Assembly: GCA_943788695.1 (NCBI GenBank)
Contig: CALSRG010000001.1
Span: forward strand, 1,054,001 to 1,118,000
Source of the DNA: an uncultured Flavobacteriaceae bacterium
GTDB lineage: Bacteria; Bacteroidota; Bacteroidia; Flavobacteriales; Flavobacteriaceae
Direction: 5' to 3'
Length of the DNA: 64,000 nucleotides
Shown here: piece after piece, positions 20,969 to 29,349 of the stretch
How positions within the stretch are numbered: the stretch's first letter is position 1
Layout: every line of letters starts with the position of its first letter
Notes under the pieces: model-generated
Database searches by the model: none
What the model was told of the DNA's origin: nothing
What the model saw: only the letters and a program-made list of their open reading frames with translations
Translations under genes and position numbers: made by a program

Positions 20969-21256
20969 TTGCGAACAAATCTTTTTAAACAACGCCAAAA
21001 TCGGCGCTACAACTATACTCCGAGATACTATAAGGGTAAGGAACTCGACAATCCGTATGAGTTAGGTTCGCGTTTTTCTCAGTTTAGAGAAACCACTAAT
21101 TCTGGAGATATTGCATCTGCGTGGCGGCAAGATAGAAACAATAGTCGCACACGGCGGAACAGAGGAGCGTCAAAACGATTATTTATCATTTTATTAATTC
21201 TAGTACTTATTGTTCTTTATATTCTGGATTTTGACTTATCTATTTTTAGAAATTAA
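20969..21256 (+). CDS. Small single-pass membrane protein between ribH and mutL
   Basis: A 95-residue protein starting at TTG 20969; no in-frame ATG exists near the start. The first 70 residues are basic and aromatic (NRRYNYTPRYYKG is conserved in relatives I recall), followed by one transmembrane helix at about 71-86 and a short tail. Homologues occur at this place in many flavobacteria and sometimes carry the label riboflavin synthase beta subunit, apparently borrowed from neighbouring ribH; the sequence does not support that enzyme. Function unknown. Confidence 0.75.
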   Translation: MRTNLFKQRQNRRYNYTPRYYKGKELDNPYELGSRFSQFRETTNSGDIASAWRQDRNNSRTRRNRGASKRLFIILLILVLIVLYILDFDLSIFRN

Positions 21257-21259
21257 TTC

Positions 21260-23077
21260 ATGACAGATTGCATTAAACTTTTGCCCGATCATGTGGCCAA
21301 TCAGATTGCCGCCGGAGAAGTGGTGCAACGACCATCTTCTGTGGTTAAAGAGTTGTTGGAAAATGCGATTGATGCTAAATCTACAATGATTCAGCTTATT
21401 GTGAAGGACTCAGGAAAAACCCTCATTCAACTTATTGACAACGGCTCAGGTATGAGTGCCACTGATGCACGTTTGAGTTTTGAACGTCATGCGACTTCTA
21501 AAATAGCTGCGGCGGATGATTTGTTTAATTTACAAACAAAAGGATTTCGAGGCGAAGCTCTTGCAAGTATAGCAGCTGTTGCTCAAGTGGAATTAAAGAC
21601 AAAACGTCCATCGGATGAGGTGGGTTGTTTGATTAAAATTGAAGGTAGTAAGGTCATTGATCAGGGTGTAACAACCTGTTCAACTGGAACGTCAATTGCA
21701 GTTAAAAACCTGTTTTTTAATATACCCGCTCGTCGAAATTTTTTAAAATCAGCTGGTGTTGAATTTCGTCATATTATCGATGAATTTCACCGTGTGGCGT
21801 TAGCGCATGAAGAGATCAAGTTTATTCTAACCCATAACAACACTGAACTTTTTCATCTTCTAGAAGGTAATCTAAAGCAACGTATTGTCGGCATTTTTGG
21901 TCATAAAATTAACGACAAACTTGTTCCAATCAATGAAGATACTGACTTAGTTGGGGTTTCAGGTTTTGTCGGTAAGCCAGCCCATGCCAAAAGAAGTAAG
22001 ATTGAGCAGTTTCTTTTTGTGAATCATCGGTTCGTCAAAAATTCATACCTAAACCATGCCATAGAAAACGCTTTTTCAGGTCTGCTCCAGCCGCAATTTC
22101 GGCCAAGTTATTTTTTGTTCCTAGAGGTCGATCCAAGCACAATTGATATTAACATTCACCCGACAAAGACAGAGATTAAATTCGAGGACGATCATAGCAT
22201 CTATGCGATATTAAGAGCAGCTGTGAAGCATGGTTTGGGACAATATCAAATTGCACCTGTACTTGATTTTGAAGGCAATGTGGATTTAGGGCCATCCTAT
22301 GGAGAAATGAAACAAATGGCAGCTGCACCTGAGGTTTCTGTTGATCAACATTTTAACCCATTTGATGCACCAGATAAATCAATGCAATTAAAGAGTAAGC
22401 AAGATGCCTCAGCCCAATGGGAAAGTTTGTACGTCGGTCTTCAGTCTTCAGATAATGACCAATTAGAAATTGAAGAAAACGGGGCTCAGCGTCAGATATC
22501 CGCTTTTGATGAGACCCTGTCTATTCAAGGAAAATGCTTTCAGTTACATCGAAAGTATATTGTAAAACCATTAAACAAAGGCTTATTATTAGTTCATCAA
22601 AACAGAGCCCATCAACGGGTGTTGTATGAAAGAATTTTACACAAATTAAGTGATTCAAAAGGCAATTCTCAACAACTTCTATTTCCTTTAGATTTGGATA
22701 TGAACGCACAAGAAATCAATTTAATGAAGTCTTTACGAGAGTCATTAGAACATATTGGTTTTCAGTTCGATGATTCAGATAACTTTAAATTATTAGGCAT
22801 ACCAACCTTAGTGCCCGAATCCGAAGTAGGTAACGTTTTAGATCAATTGATATCTGCTGCTCGAGATGAAACACCAAACCAACATTTCAGTCAATCTGAT
22901 TTGTTGGCAACATCGATGTCAAAAGCATTAGCCATACCTTCGGGTAAGGTCTTAACAGAAGAGGAACAAATTGGTCTATTGGATCAACTGTTCGCTTGTC
23001 AGGCACCAAATATTTCACCAGATCAAAAGTCGACTTTTTCAACTTGGTCGTTGGAGGATATTGATCGAAGTTTTTAA
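21260..23077 (+). CDS. mutL: DNA mismatch repair protein MutL
   Basis: Links MutS mismatch recognition to strand removal. The N-terminal GHKL ATPase (1-335) has E-L-L-E-N-A-I-D-A, D-N-G-S-G-M and T-K-G-F-R-G-E-A-L. The C-terminal dimerisation domain spans about 420-605. At the place of the endonuclease motif DQHA(x)2E(x)4E this protein has H446-Q-N-R-A-H-Q-R-V-L-Y-E457, losing the metal-binding Asp, His and first Glu. A C-terminal F-A-C-Q segment remains. It may therefore not nick DNA itself. The gene starts 3 bases after the small membrane protein gene. Confidence 0.95.
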   Translation: MTDCIKLLPDHVANQIAAGEVVQRPSSVVKELLENAIDAKSTMIQLIVKDSGKTLIQLIDNGSGMSATDARLSFERHATSKIAAADDLFNLQTKGFRGEALASIAAVAQVELKTKRPSDEVGCLIKIEGSKVIDQGVTTCSTGTSIAVKNLFFNIPARRNFLKSAGVEFRHIIDEFHRVALAHEEIKFILTHNNTELFHLLEGNLKQRIVGIFGHKINDKLVPINEDTDLVGVSGFVGKPAHAKRSKIEQFLFVNHRFVKNSYLNHAIENAFSGLLQPQFRPSYFLFLEVDPSTIDINIHPTKTEIKFEDDHSIYAILRAAVKHGLGQYQIAPVLDFEGNVDLGPSYGEMKQMAAAPEVSVDQHFNPFDAPDKSMQLKSKQDASAQWESLYVGLQSSDNDQLEIEENGAQRQISAFDETLSIQGKCFQLHRKYIVKPLNKGLLLVHQNRAHQRVLYERILHKLSDSKGNSQQLLFPLDLDMNAQEINLMKSLRESLEHIGFQFDDSDNFKLLGIPTLVPESEVGNVLDQLISAARDETPNQHFSQSDLLATSMSKALAIPSGKVLTEEEQIGLLDQLFACQAPNISPDQKSTFSTWSLEDIDRSF

Positions 23078-23087
23078 ACTATTTTTT

Positions 23088-23909
23088 ATGAGAGGCATTA
23101 GCGAAACTGTAAAGCATCTGATTATTATTAACGCCATATTTTTTGCTGGTGCATTTGTATTTGGTTTTAGAGATATTTTTTTCGAATTGTTTGCTCTTTA
23201 TTTTCCTCACAACAACTTGTTTCAATCCTGGCAACTGGTTAGTCACATGTTCATGCATGGTGGTGTTCAGCATATTCTTTTTAACATGTTTGCCTTGTGG
23301 ATGTTTGGCACAACAGTTGAACAAGTTATGGGACGTAGAAAATTTATATTTTTCTATCTGACATCTGGGTTGGGTGCCGTTTTTTTAAGTTTTGTAGTGT
23401 ATTATGCGCAAGTGCTTCCATTAATTTCAAATCTCGAAAATGCCGGATTTTCAGATGATTTGATTACCCAATTAATGAATTTAGACATCGTACGGGGCAA
23501 TAGATTCGAGGGCCGATTATTGTATGAGCAAATGAGTCCCATATTAGAGAGCTATTCATTGAATTTGAACAGCATCAACGATGATTTATTTATGAATATA
23601 TTTGAACTGAATACGATGAATTTTCAATCTATGGTTGGAGCCTCTGGTGCCATAATGGGCGTTTTAGTGGCTTTTGGAATGTTGTTTCCAGAAAGTAAAT
23701 TGATGCTGTTACTGCTTCCTGTTCCAATTAAGGCCAAATTTTTTATTCCAATTATCATTGGCTTAGATTTATTTTCAGCGGTTACTGGCGTATCTATCTT
23801 TAGCCCGAGTAACACCGCATATGTAGCGCATTTAGGTGGGGCGTTGACAGGCTTTATTATTATGTATTTTTGGAAGAAATCTCAATTTGACAAATACCGC
23901 TGGAACTAA
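23088..23909 (+). CDS. Rhomboid-family intramembrane serine protease (first of two)
   Basis: A polytopic inner-membrane protease of 273 residues. The catalytic serine is S186 in G-A-S-G-A and the catalytic histidine H248 in A-H-L-G-G-A; H57 and the F-N-M segment around residue 66 match the conserved HGGxxHxxxN region. A loop of about 65 residues (113-180) lies before the serine helix, longer than in the basic rhomboid fold. I chose ATG 23088; an upstream in-frame start would lie inside mutL. It is followed by a second rhomboid gene, whose ATG shares one base with this gene's TAA. Confidence 0.92.
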   Translation: MRGISETVKHLIIINAIFFAGAFVFGFRDIFFELFALYFPHNNLFQSWQLVSHMFMHGGVQHILFNMFALWMFGTTVEQVMGRRKFIFFYLTSGLGAVFLSFVVYYAQVLPLISNLENAGFSDDLITQLMNLDIVRGNRFEGRLLYEQMSPILESYSLNLNSINDDLFMNIFELNTMNFQSMVGASGAIMGVLVAFGMLFPESKLMLLLLPVPIKAKFFIPIIIGLDLFSAVTGVSIFSPSNTAYVAHLGGALTGFIIMYFWKKSQFDKYRWN

Positions 23910-24793
23910 TGACACAATGGTGGAACAAATGGCGTGATGCATGGCGCGGCTATGATGTGTTTAATCGCATTATAGTTGTTAATGTTATTCTATTTATAAC
24001 CGTTTCTATTTTTTCGTTTCTAGGTCTTAAAACCTCTTTTGATCTTCGGAATTGGTTGGCATTACCTGTTAATCTATCAGATTTATGGTATCAGCCTTGG
24101 TCATTGCTGACTTATGGATTCGTTCATTTCGATCTGTGGCACTTGTTTTTTAACATGCTGGTGTTTTATTATTTGATTCAATTTTATCAAAACTTAGTCA
24201 ATCCGAGATTGACGTTAAATATCTATTTAATGGGGATTTTGGCTGGTGCTGTTTCTTTTGTCGGATTGAGTTATTTAGCACGATTGCAAGGCCTGAGTTT
24301 TGGCGGAGGACCTTTATTAGGCGCATCAGCTGGGGTGAGGGCACTATTATTGTTCTTAGCCGTTTACGTTTCGGCCTATCGGGTAAGAATTTTGATGTTC
24401 AATATAGAGATGAAGTACATTGGTATTGTGGCTGTAATAATTGATTTTTTAGGTTTACTTGGACCCAATGTTGGTGGAAATTTAGCGCATTTAGGAGGTG
24501 ATGTACTTGGGGCAACCTATGCTTTTCAGTTGCAAAAGGGCACCGACATTGGAAAAGGATTTGAGCAAATGATGACAACCATTGTTGGATGGTTTAAAAA
24601 AACTAATCAAGGTGGTTTTAAGAATGTTTACAAGCAGACACCAAATAAGACTTTTGGCGGTCATTCAAAAGACGAATTCAAAGATTTTAACCGTCAAAAA
24701 CAAATTGATCTTATACTTGATAAAATTAGCAAAAGTGGTTACGAGAGTTTAACACAAGAAGAAAAAGACTTTTTATTTAGAGCTGGCAAATAG
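23909..24793 (+). CDS. Rhomboid-family intramembrane serine protease (second of two)
   Basis: A second rhomboid of 294 residues with S140 in G-A-S-A-G and H194 in A-H-L-G-G-D, so the catalytic dyad is kept. The histidine-bearing loop F-V-H-F-D-L-W-H-L-F-F-N is also canonical. It differs from its neighbour in lacking the long internal loop and in having a soluble C-terminal tail of about 90 residues that is rich in Lys, Gln and Gly. The two genes are not recent copies. The start overlaps the previous stop by one base. Confidence 0.92.
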   Translation: MTQWWNKWRDAWRGYDVFNRIIVVNVILFITVSIFSFLGLKTSFDLRNWLALPVNLSDLWYQPWSLLTYGFVHFDLWHLFFNMLVFYYLIQFYQNLVNPRLTLNIYLMGILAGAVSFVGLSYLARLQGLSFGGGPLLGASAGVRALLLFLAVYVSAYRVRILMFNIEMKYIGIVAVIIDFLGLLGPNVGGNLAHLGGDVLGATYAFQLQKGTDIGKGFEQMMTTIVGWFKKTNQGGFKNVYKQTPNKTFGGHSKDEFKDFNRQKQIDLILDKISKSGYESLTQEEKDFLFRAGK

Positions 24794-24798
24794 ATAAG

Positions 24799-25815
24799 AT
24801 GAGAAAATTCTTCAATCATTTAGTTTTCATTCTCAATTCTTTGATTGCTTTTTTTACAATCTGTGCCTATTTGCTGCCTTTTCTGAAGCCGAGTCAATTT
24901 AGTGTTCTATCCGTATTGAGTTTGTTTTTGCCTGTTTTGATGGTCGTTAATGTGTTGTTTTTCATCTATTGGTTGGTGAGTTTCAAACGCAAAATGTTAT
25001 TATCGCTATTTGTTCTGCTTATTGGGTACCCCTATTTATCCTCATTATTCAAACTTGAGTTCCATGATCCAGTTGATACTTCTGATGAAGTTAGTATCAT
25101 GAGTTTTAACGCTCGACTTTTTAATATTTACGACTGGATTCGTGATGATGAGATTCCAAAAAAAATTGTCGATTCAATAGCGAAAGTATCACCTGATATC
25201 GTCTGTATTCAAGAGTATTATTCGGGCACTGATTTTGATTTACCTGAATATCAATACCAATACATACACCTCACTAAGCAGGGGTCAAAGGTTGGTCAGG
25301 CTATTTATTCTAAGTATCCTATTGTCAACAATGGATCGATTGATTTTGAACGAACCGTTAATAACGCCATTTTTGCAGATATTGCAATTCAAAAAGATAC
25401 AGTACGAGTTTATAATTTACACCTCCAGTCCCTTAAAATCACCGCTGACATGGGGGATATGTCTCAATCAGAAGCACAGAATCTAGTAAAAAGGGCGGGC
25501 ATAACTTTTGTTCAACAGGAACGACAAATGACACAATTTTTGGGACATCGTAACACTTCTCCATTTCCTGTCTTGATAGCTGCCGATCTCAATAATACGG
25601 CCCACTCTTATATATATAGGCGTTTGACAGAAACGGTAAACGATGGCTTTAAAGAAGGCGGCATTGGTTTTGGATCAACCTTTGTGTTCAGAAGGTTTCC
25701 GTTGAGAATCGATTTTATTTTCACTGATACCGGTTTTCAAACATTGAAGCAAGAGGTTTTTCATTGGAAATTATCTGATCATAATCCTATTTTAGCTCAT
25801 ATTACATTGAGGTAA
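24799..25815 (+). CDS. Membrane-anchored endonuclease/exonuclease/phosphatase family protein
   Basis: A 338-residue protein with three hydrophobic segments in the first 90 residues and a soluble EEP domain from about 98 onwards. The metal and phosphate ligands of the fold are visible: S-F-N-A-R, C-I-Q-E-Y, N-L-H-L-Q-S, A-D-L-N-N-T and S-D-H-N-P. EEP enzymes cleave phosphodiesters in nucleic acids, lipids or inositol phosphates; the substrate here is not defined, though the membrane anchor makes a lipid or envelope substrate possible. The 3' end overlaps the convergent WbqC-like gene by 14 bases. Confidence 0.88.
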   Translation: MRKFFNHLVFILNSLIAFFTICAYLLPFLKPSQFSVLSVLSLFLPVLMVVNVLFFIYWLVSFKRKMLLSLFVLLIGYPYLSSLFKLEFHDPVDTSDEVSIMSFNARLFNIYDWIRDDEIPKKIVDSIAKVSPDIVCIQEYYSGTDFDLPEYQYQYIHLTKQGSKVGQAIYSKYPIVNNGSIDFERTVNNAIFADIAIQKDTVRVYNLHLQSLKITADMGDMSQSEAQNLVKRAGITFVQQERQMTQFLGHRNTSPFPVLIAADLNNTAHSYIYRRLTETVNDGFKEGGIGFGSTFVFRRFPLRIDFIFTDTGFQTLKQEVFHWKLSDHNPILAHITLR

Positions 25816-26434
25816 TTATCAACCGATCCAAAGGTAATTTAAGCAGATAGCTTTTTGTTGAAGGACCTTGATTGAAGAGCAAATCCAAGAGACTTAAATG
25901 GGGTGTAAACCCTATGCTATCGTCAAAGACTTGAATGTAACGTGGTATTTCAGGTAAATTTATTTTTGTTGATGTAAGGTGTCTGAAATCCTCACCTTTA
26001 AAAGTCTTTTCGAAAGTTGTCGTGAAACGGTTTGAGAATGGTAGTTCAATTAGCCCAAATAGTGTTTTAATACATGTCATATTGTACTCAAAAAGATTTG
26101 TATGGGTTGATGAAAATAGAATTTCCATTTCATCACGATAGAATTCAAAAAAAGGTGAATTGCTGTAAGCAATCGAAATACTCTTCCAGTGTTGCAGCAT
26201 CCAACTGTGATCATCACTTATTTGCACATCGGAATATCGTTGTCTTTGTTTTTGTGTGTATTGAACGGGAATTGTTAAATCTAATGTGCCATGAGCTGAT
26301 AAAATACGCGTACGATTCCGATAAGTTTGCTTTTGATAATTATCGTGTTGCTCCCAAATGATATCATCGCATTGGGCGACAACAGCTCCAGTACAAATGG
26401 AAGGAAAATAAGTGGGGTGTAAAATGACGGCCAT
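25802..26434 (-). CDS. WbqC family protein
   Basis: A cytoplasmic protein of 210 residues from the WbqC family, often found near polysaccharide or lipopolysaccharide genes. It begins with the family hallmark H-P-T-Y-F-P-S (residues 5-11). The start at 26434 is preferred because it lies 2 bases after the lepB stop and gives the usual N-terminus; a longer frame reaches into lepB. The biochemical activity is unproven, and here it is linked to signal peptidase, not to glycan genes. It overlaps the convergent EEP gene at its 3' end. Confidence 0.85.
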   Translation of the reverse strand: MAVILHPTYFPSICTGAVVAQCDDIIWEQHDNYQKQTYRNRTRILSAHGTLDLTIPVQYTQKQRQRYSDVQISDDHSWMLQHWKSISIAYSNSPFFEFYRDEMEILFSSTHTNLFEYNMTCIKTLFGLIELPFSNRFTTTFEKTFKGEDFRHLTSTKINLPEIPRYIQVFDDSIGFTPHLSLLDLLFNQGPSTKSYLLKLPLDRLIITSM

Positions 26435-26436
26435 AT

Positions 26437-27981
26437 CTAACTGGCTTTCCTTTTCTGCCAGCGGCGAAAGCCCCACCATCCGAACAGAATAACTACAAAT
26501 GGAATAAAGTAAGAGGTCGGCTTTCCACTACCACTAACTGTAGTGAAGAGTCTATTCCATCGAATTTTGTTAAACCCACTCGCATTGCTATCCCAGCTCA
26601 TCCAAACAAAAACTGGTTTACCAACAACGTGATCAAAAGGCACAAAACCCCAAACACGAGCATCTTGCGAATTATGCCGGTTGTCACCCATCATCCAGTA
26701 ATAATCTTTTTTAAAGGTATAGTTTGTGCTAACTTCTTCGTTAATCAAAATGGTGTTGCCCTCGATTTTAATGGTGTTGCCTTCATATACTGTGATCACA
26801 CGCTGGTAAAGTGGTAGGTTCTCCAAAGTCAAATCAATCGATTGTCCTGCCTTTGGGATATAAAGAGGGCCAAAATAGTCGTTGTTCCATTTATAAGTGG
26901 GATCATCAGGAAAAATTCCAGGTACTCTTGAGTCTTTGGCGGACAAGTCACGTCTGACACTAGAAACATTTGGATTGTTCTTGAAATTATCGATAACCTC
27001 ATTACTGATGGCCATAAATTTGTACGTGTTCTGGTTGTTAATAATCCCAAATGGATCAGTAATACCATACATCTCTCTCATGTTTTTAGCATTAAATTGA
27101 TAAGACTTGGGCTGTACCAGATATGAGAACTGTAGTTGTGCGCGATCTGGGAGCTGGTTTTTAGTGCCATTTATATGCACGTAACCATCGATGATCTCCA
27201 ATGTATCTCCGGCTACAGCAACACATCGCTTGACATAATTGGTTTTTTTATCAATCGGTTTGTAGTAATATTTATCGGTGTAATACATATTCATCATTGT
27301 ATCTACCGGCCAATTGAATACGACAATATCATTCCTTTCTATAGATTCAAAACCAGGAATTCTAATGTATGGCAATTCAAATTTAGGAACATAAGACTTA
27401 ATGTTCAGTATTGGCAGAGTGTCATGTACCATAGGAGCAGCAATAGTTGTCATTGGCACACGAGCACCATAATGTATTTTGCTCACAATGAGGAAGTCCC
27501 CTACAAGAAGTGATTTTTCTAATGATGATGTAGGAATCACAAAGGGTTGAAAAAAATAAGTGTGCACTAGAGTCGCTGCAACAACCGCAAATAAGATTGA
27601 ACTAATCCATTCTCCAGCAGCAGACTTGGGATGTAAATCTCGCCCATTGATATACGAGACCTTTGATCCATAATTAAAGGTATAAATGTAAAGCCCTAAG
27701 GTGATAAGAACTAAGAAGGTATCTGATTTTGTGTTTTTGCCAAAACTACGGGCAGTTTCAACCCAAATTACTGGAAACATGATAAGGTTGATCACAGGTA
27801 GGAACAACAGCGGCACCCAATACCATGGTCGATGAATGATTTTCATTAAGACAACAGCATTGTAGATCGGTACAAAAGCTTGCCAAGACTCTTGTCCTGC
27901 CAAACGATATAATTTCCATGTACCTATGCCATGTAGCAGTTGCAGGGCTAAAAATAAGGTTAATATATCGTAATTAGTCAT
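26437..27981 (-). CDS. lepB: Signal peptidase I LepB (long flavobacterial form)
   Basis: Cleaves signal peptides of exported proteins at the outer face of the inner membrane. The 514-residue protein starts with a DUF5684-like region of about 110 residues with three or four membrane segments, followed by a further membrane anchor and the catalytic domain. The serine/lysine dyad is S153 (in P-T-S-S-L-E) and K251 (in V-K-R-C-V-A). Box E is GDNRHNSQDARVWG, separated from the dyad by a long insertion of about 170 residues that is usual in Bacteroidota. It lies 41 bases after dapB. Confidence 0.94.
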   Translation of the reverse strand: MTNYDILTLFLALQLLHGIGTWKLYRLAGQESWQAFVPIYNAVVLMKIIHRPWYWVPLLFLPVINLIMFPVIWVETARSFGKNTKSDTFLVLITLGLYIYTFNYGSKVSYINGRDLHPKSAAGEWISSILFAVVAATLVHTYFFQPFVIPTSSLEKSLLVGDFLIVSKIHYGARVPMTTIAAPMVHDTLPILNIKSYVPKFELPYIRIPGFESIERNDIVVFNWPVDTMMNMYYTDKYYYKPIDKKTNYVKRCVAVAGDTLEIIDGYVHINGTKNQLPDRAQLQFSYLVQPKSYQFNAKNMREMYGITDPFGIINNQNTYKFMAISNEVIDNFKNNPNVSSVRRDLSAKDSRVPGIFPDDPTYKWNNDYFGPLYIPKAGQSIDLTLENLPLYQRVITVYEGNTIKIEGNTILINEEVSTNYTFKKDYYWMMGDNRHNSQDARVWGFVPFDHVVGKPVFVWMSWDSNASGFNKIRWNRLFTTVSGSGKPTSYFIPFVVILFGWWGFRRWQKRKAS

Positions 27982-28022
27982 ATTGAAATCTTTAAGTATA
28001 AGTAGTTAATAATGTTCATTTG

Positions 28023-28739
28023 TTACATCATTGTATGTCCTTCGAGTACATCTCTCATGGTAAAAAGACCACGCTTGCCAATAATCCATTGTGCAGCTAT
28101 CAAAGCACCTTGAGCAAAGCCGTCCCTGCTGTGAGCTTCATGTTTAATACTTATAGTGTCTATTACAGATTTGTATTGAATGTCATGTATTCCGGGCACA
28201 ACTCCTTCACGCTTGGCTTCTACCAACACCGTGTCTAAAGATGTATTATTTGGGTCCATACTCCATGTTTTATATGCGCTTTCCACAATAATATCATTAA
28301 TTAAGCTCAAGGCTGTTCCGCTTGGAGCATCAATTTTCTCAGTATGATGAGTTTCTGTCAGCTTGACTTTATAACCATGAATATTTCGCATCATCTGACT
28401 CAGCTTTCTATTGAGTTCGAAGAATACGTTGACCCCAATGCTAAAATTGGAAGCATATAAAAATGCGCCATTTCGATCAAGACATTTTGAGCTTAAGTCG
28501 TCATATTGAGACAGCCAGCCCGTTGTTCCTGACACAACTGGCAAACCAGCATCAAGTGCTGCCGATATTAAAATTGGTGCTGCATCTGGTGTGCTAAAAT
28601 CGATGGCGACATCAGCATTACCAAAATGGGATTGGTCATCTCCGCGATTAATTACAACTACAATTTGATGACCTTGAGTTTTAGCTATTTCGCTAATCCG
28701 TTTACCCATTTTGCCATATCCAAGTAAAGCGATTTTCAT
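28023..28739 (-). CDS. dapB: 4-hydroxy-tetrahydrodipicolinate reductase DapB
   Basis: Reduces the DapA product with NAD(P)H in lysine/diaminopimelate synthesis. The 238-residue protein has the Rossmann motif G-Y-G-K-M-G-K at the N-terminus, the V-S-G-T-T-G segment, and the catalytic E-T-H-H-T-E-K-I-D-A-P-S-G-T-A signature. It lies within the parA-parB-DUF5683-dapB-lepB-WbqC unit, one base from the DUF5683 gene, an arrangement common in flavobacteria. Confidence 0.97.
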   Translation of the reverse strand: MKIALLGYGKMGKRISEIAKTQGHQIVVVINRGDDQSHFGNADVAIDFSTPDAAPILISAALDAGLPVVSGTTGWLSQYDDLSSKCLDRNGAFLYASNFSIGVNVFFELNRKLSQMMRNIHGYKVKLTETHHTEKIDAPSGTALSLINDIIVESAYKTWSMDPNNTSLDTVLVEAKREGVVPGIHDIQYKSVIDTISIKHEAHSRDGFAQGALIAAQWIIGKRGLFTMRDVLEGHTMM

Positions 28740-28740
28740 A

Positions 28741-29349
28741 TCAAAATCTAAGATTTAATTTTACACCAATAGAGGTGGAGAAGTCATAGCTGTCAAATTG
28801 CAGGCTGGGATGAAAGCTTAGTTGATCATCAATGTTATATTGCAACAAATGTGCTTGAACATTAGCATTAATAATATTTAATATGTAAGCACCGGCTGCA
28901 ACTAAAAGAGAGATTTCTTTATTGCGTGCAAGCACTTTTTGAGCACGAATGAGTCCGTCATTTGATACTCTGGGGTTGTTTGGATTATCGCCCCAAAATT
29001 CATCATCTGAAAATCCGGCCAAGCGTCTTTTATATGCATCTCGATAGCGCTGATAGTCGTCGTTATTTTTCATATAAAAATAAACTCCAGACCCAATTCC
29101 AGCGTACCATATAGGAATCCAAAAATATTTTCTATTGTAGGCTTGTCCTAGTCCAGGAAGGATAGCAGAATAAAATGCAGCTTTAGCTGGCGTGAGTGGT
29201 TTAAAAACATAGGCATTCAGACTGTCAGCTTCTTGAACATTCACCAAAGGACTTGGAATTGTCTTTTCTTCTTCGGTTGATTTCTCTTGCCCATAGGTCA
29301 TATAACATGCCAAAAAAGCGCAGAGGAGATATGTGAATTTACTATTCAC
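28741..29349 (-). CDS. DUF5683 family exported/membrane protein
   Basis: A 202-residue protein with an N-terminal signal peptide (ending near G-Q at residue 21) and the DUF5683 core: A-F-Y-S-A-I-L-P-G-L-G-Q-A-Y-N-R-K-Y-F, then two hydrophobic helices. It is conserved between parB and dapB in flavobacteria. Function unknown; the L-P-G-x-G-Q motif resembles small membrane domains elsewhere but is not diagnostic. It overlaps parB by 8 bases. Confidence 0.85.
   Translation of the reverse strand: MNSKFTYLLCAFLACYMTYGQEKSTEEEKTIPSPLVNVQEADSLNAYVFKPLTPAKAAFYSAILPGLGQAYNRKYFWIPIWYAGIGSGVYFYMKNNDDYQRYRDAYKRRLAGFSDDEFWGDNPNNPRVSNDGLIRAQKVLARNKEISLLVAAGAYILNIINANVQAHLLQYNIDDQLSFHPSLQFDSYDFSTSIGVKLNLRF

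Noticed and set aside
20969-21256. Label riboflavin synthase beta subunit for the small gene after ribH
   Set aside because: The sequence is a basic stretch plus one membrane helix, with no lumazine or riboflavin synthase fold; ribH itself is the lumazine synthase (beta) protein.
22971-23087. Longer start for the first rhomboid gene
   Set aside because: It would overlap mutL by over 100 bases and adds a polar segment not expected before the first membrane helix.
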